Below are positions 41,773-51,027 of a stretch of 64,000 nucleotides of DNA, in pieces. The stretch lies in contig NZ_CP102951.1 in NCBI RefSeq assembly GCF_024741815.1, forward strand, positions 3,796,001 to 3,860,000. The letters run 5' to 3'. Below the pieces are notes generated by a model. That model was not told where the DNA came from and searched no databases. It was given only the letters and a program-made list of their open reading frames with translations. Each line of letters opens with the position of its first letter. Position 1 is the stretch's first letter. A program made the translations under genes and the position numbers. The stretch is from Pseudomonas sp. LS1212. GTDB lineage: Bacteria > Pseudomonadota > Gammaproteobacteria > Pseudomonadales > Pseudomonadaceae.

Positions 41773-44604
41773 TTAAACAGTGAAGGCATCTTGCAGCAGT
41801 TGTTCCTGCTGCTCGGCGTGCATCGAAGCGTAACCACAAGCAGGTGCGGCGGACGCCTCACGACCAGCGTATTCCAGGAACAGGCCCTTCTTGTGGTTGC
41901 TGAGGCTGCGACGCATGTGATGCTGGCTGCTGTACCAGGCGCCCTGGTTCATCGGCTCTTCCTGGCACCAGACCACGTGTTCGAGGTTGGTGTAAGGGGC
42001 GAGCGTCTCCATCAGGTCGTCCTCGGGGAACGGATACAGCTGCTCGATACGCACGACGACGATGTCTTCACGACCTTCGGCACGGCGTTTTTCCAGCAGG
42101 TCGTAGTAGACCTTGCCGCTGCACAGAACCAGGCGGGTGACCTTTTTCGGGTCATGCGCATCGATCTCTGGAATGACGGTCTGGAACGAACCTTCAGCCA
42201 GGTCTTCGAGGGTCGAGATGGCCAGCTTGTGGCGCAACAGCGACTTGGGCGTCAACACGACCAGAGGCTTGCGCAGCGGACGGATCACCTGACGACGCAG
42301 CAGATGGTAGATCTGTGCCGGGGTGGTCGGTACGCACACCTGAATGTTGTGCTCGGCGCACAGTTGCAGGTAACGCTCAAGACGTGCCGAGGAGTGCTCA
42401 GGCCCCTGCCCTTCATAACCGTGCGGCAGCAGCATGGTCAGACCGCACAGACGGCCCCACTTGTGCTCGCCACTGGTGATGAACTGGTCGATAACCACCT
42501 GGGCGCCGTTGGCGAAGTCGCCGAACTGGGCTTCCCAGATCACCAGCGCGTTAGGCTGGGTGGTCGAGTAACCGTACTCGAATGCCAGCACCGCTTCTTC
42601 GGACAGGAACGAATCGTACAGGTCGAAACGTGGCTGGCCTTCGTAGAGGTGCTGCAAAGGCACGTAGGTGCTGGCGTCTTTCTGGTTATGCAGCACTGCG
42701 TGGCGGTGCGAGAACGTACCGCGACCGATGTCCTGGCCGGTCATGCGAATCGGGTGACCTTCGAACGCCAGGGTCGCGTACGCCATGGTTTCAGCGTAAC
42801 CCCAGTTGATCGGCAGGCCGCCGGCTTGCATCTTCTGACGGTCTTCGTAGATCTTCGAGACCTGACGCTGAACCACGAAGCCTTCCGGCAGCTCCAGCAG
42901 CTTGGCGGACAGCTCTTGCAGGGTCTTGAGGCCAAAACGCGTGTCGTGACGCGCGGTCCAGGCGTGACCCAGGTACGGACGCCAGTCTACGAACAACTCT
43001 TTGTTCGGCTCCTTGACCAGGCTTTTTACCACGTGCAGGCCGTTGTCCAGCGCATTGCGGTAGTCGTCGATCTTGCCCTGTACGCGCACGAGATCGAGGC
43101 GGCCGGCCTGGATCAGGCGGTCGGCGTACAGCTCGCGGGTGGTGCGCTGCTTGGCGATCTTCTGGTACATCAGCGGCTGGGTGCCGCTCGGCTCGTCGGC
43201 CTCGTTGTGGCCGCGACGACGGTAGCAGACCAGGTCGATGACCACATCGCGCTTGAACTGCATCCGGTAGTCGATGGCGAGCTGGGTCACGAACAGTACC
43301 GCTTCCGGATCATCGCCGTTCACGTGCAGGATTGGCGCCTGGATCATCTTGGCAACGTCGGTCGCGTACTCGGTCGAACGCGAGTCCAGCGGGTTGCTGA
43401 TGGTGAAGCCAACCTGGTTGTTGATGACGATGTGCACCGTACCGCCGGTCTTGAAACCGCGGGTCTGGGACATCTGGAAGGTTTCCATGACCACGCCTTG
43501 ACCGGCGAATGCCGCGTCACCGTGGATGGAAATCGGCAGCACCTTGTCACCTTCCGGATCGTTGCGGCGATCCTGACGGGCGCGGACCGAACCTTCGACA
43601 ACCGGCGAGACGATTTCCAGGTGCGAAGGGTTGAACGCCATGGCCAGGTGCACTTCGCCACCTGCGGTCATGACGTTGGAGGAGAAGCCCTGGTGGTACT
43701 TCACGTCACCGGAACCCAGCTCGACCTGCTTCTTGCCTTCGAACTCGTCGAACAGATCACGCGGGTTCTTGCCGAACGTGTTGACCAGCACGTTCAAGCG
43801 ACCACGGTGAGCCATGCCGATCACGACTTCCTTGGTGCCGTAGGAACCGGAGCGCTGGATCAGCTCGTCGAGCAGCGGGATGAGGCTCTCGCCGCCTTCC
43901 AGGCCGAAACGCTTGGTGCCCGGGTACTTGGTGCCCAGGTATTTCTCCAGGCCTTCGGCAGCGGTGACGCGCTCGAGCAGGTGGCTCTGGATGTCGGCAG
44001 AGTAGGCAGGACGGCCACGCACGCTCTCCAGACGCTGCTGGAACCAGCTGCGCTGCTCGGAGTCGGTGATGTGGGTGTATTCGGCGCCAATGGTGCGGCA
44101 ATATGTCTGCTGCAAGGCGTCGAAGATTTCGCGTAGGCTCGCTTCCTCTTTGCCGATGAACAGGTCGCCGGTACGGAAGGTCGTATCAAGATCGGCATTG
44201 GTCAAGCCGTAATGATTGATCGACAGGTCTACGGGCGCAGGACGTTGCCACAGCCCCAGCGGGTCGAGCTGGGCTGCCTGGTGGCCGCGCATGCGGTAGG
44301 CCTGGATCAAACGAAGCACTTCAACCTGCTTCTTCTCGTGCTCTGAGCTCACGCTGCCGGCGGATACCGGTTGAGCGCGGCGCTGGTTCTTTGCCAGCAA
44401 CACGAAATGATCGCGGATCGTGGAGTGCGATACATCGGTAGCAGTGCTGCCTTCAGCGGGCAACTTCTGGAAGTAGGTGCGCCATTCTTCTGGCACAGCG
44501 TTAGGGTCGTGCAGGTAGAGCTCGTAGAGCTCTTCCATATAGGCAGCGTTACCACCGGATAGGTGGGCACTGTTCCACATGCGCTGCATCACGCTTTCTT
44601 GCAT
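41773..44604 (-). CDS. sucA: 2-oxoglutarate dehydrogenase E1
   Basis: The 943-residue thiamine-diphosphate enzyme decarboxylates 2-oxoglutarate and passes the succinyl group to SucB. The start (MWNSAHLSGGNAAYMEELYELY) and the active-site regions (IGMAHRGRLNVL, HGDAAFAGQGVV, FTISNPLDSRSTEY) are typical. The 250-bp region upstream to sdhB contains one GC-rich hairpin (CCGGGCTGGTACCCGG) and no clear terminator, consistent with read-through from sdh. Confidence 0.97.
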   Translation of the reverse strand: MQESVMQRMWNSAHLSGGNAAYMEELYELYLHDPNAVPEEWRTYFQKLPAEGSTATDVSHSTIRDHFVLLAKNQRRAQPVSAGSVSSEHEKKQVEVLRLIQAYRMRGHQAAQLDPLGLWQRPAPVDLSINHYGLTNADLDTTFRTGDLFIGKEEASLREIFDALQQTYCRTIGAEYTHITDSEQRSWFQQRLESVRGRPAYSADIQSHLLERVTAAEGLEKYLGTKYPGTKRFGLEGGESLIPLLDELIQRSGSYGTKEVVIGMAHRGRLNVLVNTFGKNPRDLFDEFEGKKQVELGSGDVKYHQGFSSNVMTAGGEVHLAMAFNPSHLEIVSPVVEGSVRARQDRRNDPEGDKVLPISIHGDAAFAGQGVVMETFQMSQTRGFKTGGTVHIVINNQVGFTISNPLDSRSTEYATDVAKMIQAPILHVNGDDPEAVLFVTQLAIDYRMQFKRDVVIDLVCYRRRGHNEADEPSGTQPLMYQKIAKQRTTRELYADRLIQAGRLDLVRVQGKIDDYRNALDNGLHVVKSLVKEPNKELFVDWRPYLGHAWTARHDTRFGLKTLQELSAKLLELPEGFVVQRQVSKIYEDRQKMQAGGLPINWGYAETMAYATLAFEGHPIRMTGQDIGRGTFSHRHAVLHNQKDASTYVPLQHLYEGQPRFDLYDSFLSEEAVLAFEYGYSTTQPNALVIWEAQFGDFANGAQVVIDQFITSGEHKWGRLCGLTMLLPHGYEGQGPEHSSARLERYLQLCAEHNIQVCVPTTPAQIYHLLRRQVIRPLRKPLVVLTPKSLLRHKLAISTLEDLAEGSFQTVIPEIDAHDPKKVTRLVLCSGKVYYDLLEKRRAEGREDIVVVRIEQLYPFPEDDLMETLAPYTNLEHVVWCQEEPMNQGAWYSSQHHMRRSLSNHKKGLFLEYAGREASAAPACGYASMHAEQQEQLLQDAFTV

Positions 44605-44854
44605 GCTTGGTCACCCTCGGTAAGGGGACTCCACCGGCGGATATCCACAGTGAGCCTGGGCAAGTCGAAATGCAGCGACCAAGCCAAGCCACCGAGGGTC
44701 CCGCAGATAGTCCGGGTACCAGCCCGGATGCCCCTGCTGGTCTCATTTCTTCAAAAGTAAAAGCACGAGCTTTGTGGGCTGGCGCTTGGTTATCACTACG
44801 GCACAGGCTTCAACACCTGCGCCGCAGTGCATTACGGGTACAACAACAGCTAAA

Positions 44855-45559
44855 TCAAATGCCGCTTTGCAGCAGCATGTTGCGTACGTGACCGATGGCT
44901 TTAGTCGGATTCAAGCCTTTCGGGCAAACGCTTACGCAGTTCATGATCCCGCGGCAGCGGAATACGCTGAACGGGTCATCCAGCGCAGCCAGACGCTCCT
45001 CGGTCTTGGTGTCACGGCTGTCTGCCAGGAAGCGATAAGCTTGCAGCAGAGCAGCTGGACCCAGGAACTTGTCCGGGTTCCACCAGAAGGACGGGCAGGA
45101 AGTCGAGCAGCAGGCGCACAGGATGCACTCGTACAGACCGTCCAGCTTTTCACGCTCTTCGGGCGACTGCAGACGTTCGATGGCCGGAGCCGGCGTGTCG
45201 TTCTGCAGGAATGGCTTCACCTTCTCGTACTGTTTGTAGAAGATGCTCATATCGACGACCAGGTCACGGATAACCGGCAAACCAGGCAGCGGACGCACGA
45301 TCAACTTGTTACCTTTTACGACAGCAGACAGCGGCGTGACACACGCCAGGGCGTTCTTGCCGTTGATGTTCATGCCGTCGGAACCGCAAACGCCTTCACG
45401 GCAGGAACGACGATAGGAGAAACCTTCGTCCTGTTCCTTGATCAGGGCCAGCACGTCCAGCACCATCAGGTCTTTACCATCGGTGTCGACCTGGAATTCC
45501 TGCATGAACGGCGCGGCGTCCTGGTCCGGGTTGTAACGATAAACACTGACTTGCAACAT
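44855..45559 (-). CDS. sdhB: Succinate dehydrogenase iron-sulfur subunit
   Basis: The 234-residue subunit carries the three Fe-S clusters: the 2Fe-2S set in SCREGVCGSDGMNINGKNALAC, and the 4Fe-4S and 3Fe-4S sets in CILCACCSTSCPS and CRGIMNCVSVCPKG. ATG 45559 (MLQVSVYRYNP) with AAGGG upstream was preferred to a GTG three codons earlier, which is too close to that Shine-Dalgarno. It starts 11 bp after sdhA. Confidence 0.97.
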   Translation of the reverse strand: MLQVSVYRYNPDQDAAPFMQEFQVDTDGKDLMVLDVLALIKEQDEGFSYRRSCREGVCGSDGMNINGKNALACVTPLSAVVKGNKLIVRPLPGLPVIRDLVVDMSIFYKQYEKVKPFLQNDTPAPAIERLQSPEEREKLDGLYECILCACCSTSCPSFWWNPDKFLGPAALLQAYRFLADSRDTKTEERLAALDDPFSVFRCRGIMNCVSVCPKGLNPTKAIGHVRNMLLQSGI

Positions 45560-45570
45560 ATCGGTCACCC

Positions 45571-47343
45571 TTAATAAGTCCGGACTTTAGGCTCGAAAGT
45601 CGGAACAGTTTTTGGCGAGAAGTTCACGGCACGCTTGGCTACGCGCTTTTCACCCGGGAAGTACAGGGTGTGGCACAGCCAGTTTTCGTCATCGCGATCT
45701 TCAAAGTCTTCACGGGCGTGAGCACCGCGAGATTCTTTACGATGTTCTGCGGCAATCGCCGTGGCTTCGGCAACTTCCAGCAGGTTTTGCAATTCAAGCG
45801 CTTCGATACGGGCGGTGTTGAACGCCTGGCTCTTGTCGTTGATCTTGACCTTGGCGATACGCTCGCGCAGGGTTGCCAGCTGAGCGATACCCTTCTGCAT
45901 GTATTCACCGGTACGGAATACACCGAAGTAGTTCTGCATGCAGCTTTGCAGTTCCTTGCGCAGCGAGGCCACGTCTTCGCCCGAGGTACGCTCGTTCAGG
46001 CCGTTGAGGCGGGCCAGAGCGACATCCAGGTCGGTTTCGCTGGCGCGACGGTAGTCGACGCCTTCGCTGAGCGCTTGTTCCAGGTGCAGGCCAGCCGCAC
46101 GACCGAATACCACCAGGTCGAGCAACGAGTTGCCGCCCAGACGGTTGGCACCGTGAACCGATACGCAAGCCACTTCACCCACGGCGAACAGACCCGGGAT
46201 GATCGTGTCGTTGCCGTTGGCATCCTGGGTGATCGCCTGGCCATGAATGTTGGTGGCGACGCCACCCATCATATAGTGGCAGGTTGGAACAACCGGAACC
46301 GGCGCTACAACCGGGTCGACGTGTGCGAACGTCTTGGACAGCTCGCAAATACCTGGCAGGCGGCTGTGCAGCACTTCCTCGCCCAGGTGGTCGAGCTTGA
46401 GCATCACGTGGTCGCCATCGGGGCCACAGCCGTTGCCGGCGATGATTTCCTTGACCATGGAACGGGCCACAACGTCACGACCGGCAAGGTCCTTGGCGTT
46501 AGGCGCATAACGCTCCATGAAACGCTCGCCGTGCTTGTTGATCAGGTAACCGCCTTCACCGCGGCAACCTTCGGTGACCAGTACACCTGCGCCGGCGATG
46601 CCGGTTGGGTGGAACTGCCACATTTCGATGTCCTGCACCGGCACACCGGCACGCAGGGCCATGCCCACGCCGTCGCCGGTGTTGATCAGGGCATTGGTGG
46701 TGGACGAGTAGATACGGCCGGCACCGCCGGTCGCCAGTACAGTTGCGTTGGCGCGAATGTACGAGGTTTCACCGGTTTCGATGCAGATGGCGATCACACC
46801 GACGATGGCGCCGTCCTGGTTCTTCACCAGGTCTACTGCATAGTATTCGTTGAGGAATACAGTGCCGGCCTTCAGGTTGGCCTGATACAAAGTGTGCAGC
46901 AGTGCGTGACCGGTACGGTCGGCAGCAGCGCAAGTACGCGCAGCCTGGCCGCCCTTGCCGAAATCCTTGGACTGGCCACCGAACGGACGCTGGTAGATGC
47001 GACCCTGCTCGGTACGGGAGAACGGCAGGCCCATGTGCTCGAGCTCGAAGACCGCTTCCGGACCTACGGAACACATGTACTCGATAGCGTCCTGGTCGCC
47101 GATGTAGTCGGAACCCTTGACGGTATCGTACATGTGCCAGCGCCAGTCATCGTTCGGGTCGGCCGAAGCGATGGCGCAGGTGATGCCACCCTGGGCCGAT
47201 ACAGTGTGCGAACGCGTCGGGAATACCTTGGTGACCACTGCAGTCTTGTGACCGCCCTGAGCCAGCTGCAGTGCAGCGCGCATGCCGGCGCCGCCGCCAC
47301 CAATGATGATGGCGTCGAAAGACATCGTATTAACGTTAGACAT
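45571..47343 (-). CDS. sdhA: Succinate dehydrogenase flavoprotein subunit
   Basis: The 590-residue subunit oxidises succinate to fumarate. The FAD-binding motif IIIGGGGAGMRAAL is at the N-terminus, with the likely covalent FAD His46 in FPTRSHTVSAQGG. Substrate-site motifs QFHPTGIAGAGVL and HGANRLGGNSLLD are present. It follows sdhD by 3 bp. Confidence 0.97.
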   Translation of the reverse strand: MSNVNTMSFDAIIIGGGGAGMRAALQLAQGGHKTAVVTKVFPTRSHTVSAQGGITCAIASADPNDDWRWHMYDTVKGSDYIGDQDAIEYMCSVGPEAVFELEHMGLPFSRTEQGRIYQRPFGGQSKDFGKGGQAARTCAAADRTGHALLHTLYQANLKAGTVFLNEYYAVDLVKNQDGAIVGVIAICIETGETSYIRANATVLATGGAGRIYSSTTNALINTGDGVGMALRAGVPVQDIEMWQFHPTGIAGAGVLVTEGCRGEGGYLINKHGERFMERYAPNAKDLAGRDVVARSMVKEIIAGNGCGPDGDHVMLKLDHLGEEVLHSRLPGICELSKTFAHVDPVVAPVPVVPTCHYMMGGVATNIHGQAITQDANGNDTIIPGLFAVGEVACVSVHGANRLGGNSLLDLVVFGRAAGLHLEQALSEGVDYRRASETDLDVALARLNGLNERTSGEDVASLRKELQSCMQNYFGVFRTGEYMQKGIAQLATLRERIAKVKINDKSQAFNTARIEALELQNLLEVAEATAIAAEHRKESRGAHAREDFEDRDDENWLCHTLYFPGEKRVAKRAVNFSPKTVPTFEPKVRTY

Positions 47344-47346
47344 GAA

Positions 47347-47715
47347 TCAGATACCCCAAAGAATCTGCACACCCCAGACGAAGAACGCGAACATCGCGAC
47401 GCCGCATACTGCCTGGAACAGGAAACGTACTGTTGTCGCGGACTTGCCGAATGCCATGGGCGTCAGGTAGTCGGTCGCGATGGTCCACATGCCGACCCAG
47501 GCGTGAGCGCCCAGGGCAACCAGGGACAACAGGCTGAAAATACGCATCCAGTTGTTTGCGAACAGTGCGTGCCATTGGTCGTAGCCAATGCCAGGGTTCG
47601 CGATGAGGTATCCGATCAGGAAGATGAAATAAGCCGCGAGAACGACCGCAGACACACGCTGTGCCATCCAGTCATAGAGGCCCGAACGCGACAGGTTCGT
47701 GACGTTAGTTACCAT
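47347..47715 (-). CDS. sdhD: Succinate dehydrogenase membrane anchor
   Basis: The 122-residue three-helix protein anchors SdhAB and helps bind heme b and quinone (HALFANNWMRIFSLLSLVALGAHAWVGMW). ATG 47715 overlaps the end of sdhC by 7 nt; this start gives the usual MVTNVTNLSRSGLYDW. Confidence 0.95.
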   Translation of the reverse strand: MVTNVTNLSRSGLYDWMAQRVSAVVLAAYFIFLIGYLIANPGIGYDQWHALFANNWMRIFSLLSLVALGAHAWVGMWTIATDYLTPMAFGKSATTVRFLFQAVCGVAMFAFFVWGVQILWGI

Positions 47716-48083
47716 ATCCAAACTCCTGCCAGAATGATTACCACCACGGACACGGCGATAACGATTTTCGAGCCCAGCTTGCCGCCTTCCAGCGTCTCAC
47801 CGATGCCCATATCCATAATCAAGTGGCGCACACCGGCAACCAGGTGATACAGCAAGGCGGACAGGATTCCCCAAATCACTAGCTTGGCTAGCGGACTGGT
47901 CAGACACGCCTTCACTTCACCGAAGCCTTCTTCCGAACTCAGCGACTTGTCCAATGCAAAAAGCATGATGGCCAGGCTGAGAAAGAGGATGACACCGGAG
48001 ATACGGTGAAGGATGGACGTGTAAGCAGTGACTGGGAGTTTGATGGTCCTTAGGTCTAGGTTTACAGGTCGTTGGCTATTCAC
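47709..48083 (-). CDS. sdhC: Succinate dehydrogenase cytochrome b556 subunit
   Basis: The 124-residue three-helix subunit has the family signature RPVNLDLRTIKLPVTAYTSILHRISGV, with the quinone-site Ser-Ile-Leu-His-Arg, and the heme ligand region LLYHLVAGVRHLIMD. The best start is GTG 48083; there is no Shine-Dalgarno of note. A run of seven A lies directly before it, and a TGA in the same frame prevents a longer N-terminus. First gene of sdhCDAB-sucAB-lpdG-sucCD. Confidence 0.94.
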   Translation of the reverse strand: MNSQRPVNLDLRTIKLPVTAYTSILHRISGVILFLSLAIMLFALDKSLSSEEGFGEVKACLTSPLAKLVIWGILSALLYHLVAGVRHLIMDMGIGETLEGGKLGSKIVIAVSVVVIILAGVWIW

Positions 48084-48218
48084 GGCTTTTTTTCACACTG
48101 AAGAGCCCCTAGCAAGCAGGGCAAAGTTGTCGGGAAGTGCACTGGTCAGGTACCCACCACCCAGGGAGTGACGACACCCAGCAAAACGGGCTTTAAAGCC
48201 CCTGGCGGTCGGGTGCCG

Positions 48219-48247
48219 AGTATAGACAGTTAGGGCACTAATGACAA
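48219..48247 (-). promoter_or_regulatory. Sigma-70 promoter of the sdh-suc operon
   Basis: Minus strand: TTGTCA (48247-48242), a 17-nt spacer, TATACT (48224-48219). It predicts a leader of about 130 nt before the sdhC GTG. The 364-bp sdhC-gltA region contains this promoter and the gltA promoter; I see no gene in it. Confidence 0.8.
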
Positions 48248-48361
48248 CGTAAAGGCCTACCCCTAATAGCTGATTGCTTTAGCCGGATAAAAGGCGTAAA
48301 TGGCGGGGATTTTCGCGGAAAAATAGCGCCCAAAGCCCAGTCCAGCCTGACTTTAAGCAAA

Positions 48362-48389
48362 TTGACTTTCGAATTTATCTCACTATAGT
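48362..48389 (+). promoter_or_regulatory. Sigma-70 promoter of gltA
   Basis: TTGACT (48362-48367), a 16-nt spacer and TATAGT (48384-48389), followed by a GC-rich stretch. It lies about 50 nt before the gltA start. Confidence 0.75.
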
Positions 48390-48447
48390 GGTGCGGGCCC
48401 TGCGTGGGGGGTCTGTCTGATGATTTCAAGCATTAATAGGAGGCCAC

Positions 48448-49737
48448 ATGGCTGACAAAAAAGCGCAGTTGATCATCGAGGGCGCAGCCCCCGTCGAGCT
48501 GCCCATTTTAACCGGCACCGTTGGTCCCGATGTTATCGATGTAAGGGGTCTGACGGCCACGGGCCGCTTCACTTTCGACCCCGGCTTCATGGCGACCGCC
48601 TCGTGCGAGTCGAAGATCACCTATATCGACGGCGATAAAGGCATCCTGCTGCATCGCGGCTACCCGATCGAGCAACTGGCAGAGAAATCCGACTACCTGG
48701 AAACCTGCTACCTGCTGCTCAATGGCGAACTGCCTACCGCCGAACAGAAAGCCCAGTTCGTCGGCACCGTGAAAAACCACACCATGGTCCACGAGCAGTT
48801 GAAGACATTCTTCAACGGCTTCCGTCGCGACGCCCACCCAATGGCCGTCATGTGCGGCGTAGTCGGCGCCCTTTCGGCCTTCTACCACGACTCCCTGGAC
48901 ATCAATAACCCGCAGCATCGCGAAATTTCCGCGATCCGCCTGGTTGCCAAGATGCCAACCCTGGCAGCGATGGTTTACAAGTACTCCATGGGCCAACCCA
49001 TGATGTACCCGCGCAACGACCTGTCGTATGCGGAAAACTTCCTGCACATGATGTTCAACACCCCGTGCGAGATCAAACCGATCAGCCCGGTACTGGCCAA
49101 GGCCATGGATCGGATCTTCATCCTCCATGCCGACCACGAACAGAACGCTTCGACCTCCACCGTACGCCTTGCGGGCTCTTCGGGTGCCAACCCGTTCGCC
49201 TGTATCGCCGCCGGTATCGCCGCACTGTGGGGCCCTGCCCACGGCGGTGCGAACGAAGCCGTGCTGAGCATGCTCGATGAAATCGGCGATGTCTCGAACA
49301 TCGACAAGTTCATCGCCAAGGCCAAGGACAAGAACGATCCGTTCAAACTCATGGGCTTCGGTCATCGGGTCTACAAGAACCGCGATCCACGCGCCACCGT
49401 GATGAAGCAGACCTGCGACGAAGTGCTCAAAGAGCTGGGCATCCAGCACGATCCGCAACTCGAACTGGCCATGCGCCTGGAAGAGATCGCCCTGACCGAT
49501 CCTTACTTCATCGAGCGCTCGCTGTACCCGAACGTCGACTTCTACTCGGGGATCATCCTCAAGGCCATCGGCATTCCAACCAGCATGTTCACCGTGATCT
49601 TCGCCCTGGCGCGGACCGTCGGCTGGATCTCGCACTGGAAAGAAATGCTCTCCAGCCCGTACAAGATCGGCCGCCCTCGCCAGCTGTACACCGGCTACGA
49701 GTCGCGCGACATCACCAAGCTGGAAGACCGCGAGTAA
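48448..49737 (+). CDS. gltA: Citrate synthase (type II)
   Basis: The 429-residue hexameric-type citrate synthase condenses acetyl-CoA with oxaloacetate. Catalytic residues are visible in HADHEQNASTSTVR, in GPAHGGANEAV and in the Asp of PNVDFYSG. ATG 48448 follows an AGGAGG Shine-Dalgarno at good distance. It is divergent from sdhC and closed by a strong terminator. Confidence 0.97.
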   Translation: MADKKAQLIIEGAAPVELPILTGTVGPDVIDVRGLTATGRFTFDPGFMATASCESKITYIDGDKGILLHRGYPIEQLAEKSDYLETCYLLLNGELPTAEQKAQFVGTVKNHTMVHEQLKTFFNGFRRDAHPMAVMCGVVGALSAFYHDSLDINNPQHREISAIRLVAKMPTLAAMVYKYSMGQPMMYPRNDLSYAENFLHMMFNTPCEIKPISPVLAKAMDRIFILHADHEQNASTSTVRLAGSSGANPFACIAAGIAALWGPAHGGANEAVLSMLDEIGDVSNIDKFIAKAKDKNDPFKLMGFGHRVYKNRDPRATVMKQTCDEVLKELGIQHDPQLELAMRLEEIALTDPYFIERSLYPNVDFYSGIILKAIGIPTSMFTVIFALARTVGWISHWKEMLSSPYKIGRPRQLYTGYESRDITKLEDRE

Positions 49738-49762
49738 GCACTGCCCTGCAGCGCTGAAAACG

Positions 49763-49793
49763 AAAAAAGGCTGCCATTTGGCAGCCTTTTTTG
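49763..49793 (+). terminator. Terminator of gltA
   Basis: AAAAAAGGCTGCC-ATTT-GGCAGCCTTTTTTG, a long perfect hairpin with a T-run 26 bp after the gltA stop. Confidence 0.93.
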
Positions 49794-49811
49794 TTGGTCA
49801 TTCGCAATTTG

Positions 49812-49846
49812 TTGGCTGATCGCAAATCTTTTTGGCTGATCGCAAA
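49812..49846. repeat. 20-bp tandem duplication
   Basis: ttggctgatcgcaaa occurs at 49812-49826 and again at 49832-49846, period 20. It lies between the gltA terminator and the REP-like element that follows. Confidence 0.7.
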
Positions 49847-49847
49847 A

Positions 49848-49949
49848 CCTGTAGCCGCTGCCGCAGGCTGCGCTCGACCGCGCAGCGGGCGCAAGATCTC
49901 GAGATCGCCGGGGCCTTACGGCCCAGCGCAGCCTACGGCAGCGGCTACA
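49848..49949. repeat. Second-family REP-like inverted repeat
   Basis: cctgtagccgctgccgcaggctgcg at the left pairs with cgcagcctacggcagcggctaca at the right. The middle has its own palindromes (gcgcaagatctcgagatcgccggggc). It is the same family as 11379-11435. The 280-bp gap between gltA and the START gene otherwise holds nothing recognisable. Confidence 0.75.
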
Positions 49950-50017
49950 TCGACTGCATTCACAACCAGCACAATTTAGAGGCAGACAGACCACATCTTT
50001 ATCTGTACTGCCAAATT

Positions 50018-50620
50018 TTACTTCTCCGCCCTCTCCCGCAACGCCTTCAATGTATTGAAAGGCGCATCCACGACAAAACTGTTGGCCAGCCACGAAGGCA
50101 CGCTACCACCCGGTTCGGTATGCACCTGGTACGTCACTTCAGTGCTATCGCCCTTGGGCACGAATTTCCAGAACCCTTCGACCTGCGCCACCCGGACAAA
50201 ACCTTTTTCTTCAGGGATATACCTGGGCACACCTTCCAGCTTGCGGGTCAGGCTGCCGTCGGCGCCCTCGATCGTGGTCACATGCAGCACCGAGTCGCGC
50301 GGCGTCACCGGCCATGGGGTGTTGTACCGGGTGTAGGTCCAGCTCTGGTTACCCTCATGCTTGAGCAACTTCTGGACCTTGCATTCATGAACCCAGGAAC
50401 AGGCGCCCGGCACATCTTCCTGCAAGGCACGCAGCTTGGCGACGCTGGCCTTGACCAGGGTGACGCCGCGATAAGCCTTGTACTTGGAACCCGGGACTTC
50501 GTTCAGGGAAATCTTGATCCCGGCTTCATTCTTGGCCACCTGCCAGTCTTCGGCATGCGCCGCCGTTGCCAGCAACGTGGTCAGCCCACACACAACAGCC
50601 ATTCGATGCAGCGATCTCAT
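50018..50620 (-). CDS. START domain-containing periplasmic protein
   Basis: The 200-residue protein has a signal peptide (MAVVCGLTTLLATAAHAEDW) and a START-like fold. Typical elements are KAYRGVTLVKASVAKLRALQED, the central DSVLHVTTIEGADG and the C-terminal amphipathic helix FNTLKALRERAE. START domains bind lipids or sterols in a deep pocket, so this may be a periplasmic lipid-binding protein. The ligand is unknown. Confidence 0.85.
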   Translation of the reverse strand: MRSLHRMAVVCGLTTLLATAAHAEDWQVAKNEAGIKISLNEVPGSKYKAYRGVTLVKASVAKLRALQEDVPGACSWVHECKVQKLLKHEGNQSWTYTRYNTPWPVTPRDSVLHVTTIEGADGSLTRKLEGVPRYIPEEKGFVRVAQVEGFWKFVPKGDSTEVTYQVHTEPGGSVPSWLANSFVVDAPFNTLKALRERAEK

Positions 50621-50648
50621 TCTTTTATTCCTTGTTGTCCAAGATCAT

Positions 50649-50906
50649 TCAGGCTACAGCCGTCATTTGCTCCCACCACCCGAGGATTCTGATCGCCTCT
50701 TCCCGACTCTCGCCACAGACCTCGATATCCGCCCCAAAGGCGCCGCAGACCGCCGGCCTTTCCGGGCGACCGAACAGAGCACAGAGGTTTTCCACGGACA
50801 GATGCAGGCAGCGCTCCCCGGCCGGCTTGCCATTGGGCATGCCTGGAATGGGCGAGCTGATCGATGGCGCCATGCAACAGGCGCCACAGCCTTCACGGCA
50901 TTTCAT
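50649..50906 (-). CDS. YkgJ family cysteine cluster protein
   Basis: The 85-residue protein begins MKCREGCGACC, with four cysteines in CxxxCxxCC, and carries further cysteines at ERCLHL, NLCALF, AVCGAF and EVCGES. This is the YkgJ (zinc or Fe-S cluster-binding) pattern. The function is unknown. It is 28 bp upstream of the START-domain gene on the same strand. Confidence 0.85.
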   Translation of the reverse strand: MKCREGCGACCMAPSISSPIPGMPNGKPAGERCLHLSVENLCALFGRPERPAVCGAFGADIEVCGESREEAIRILGWWEQMTAVA

Positions 50907-51027
50907 GACGACAAAATCCTCGGGAGAGCAAAGTGATGGAAGAATCAGGATAGTACCCGCTAAAACAACCGTTTGAAATTACTGCCTGCGGGATTTTTCG
51001 AGCGCCCTACGACCGTTAGATCAGGGC

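Noticed and set aside
41791..44136. A 781-codon open frame antisense to sucA, and comparable long antisense frames over sdhA (45670-47847), the NEL gene (14674-16386) and etfBA (55132-57213)
   Set aside because: They lie opposite clearly conserved genes in GC-rich DNA, carry no recognisable domain, and are explained by codon bias of the sense genes.
48084..48110. A longer sdhC N-terminus through the AAAAAAA run before GTG 48083
   Set aside because: The run puts a TGA in the same frame, so translation from further upstream cannot enter sdhC.
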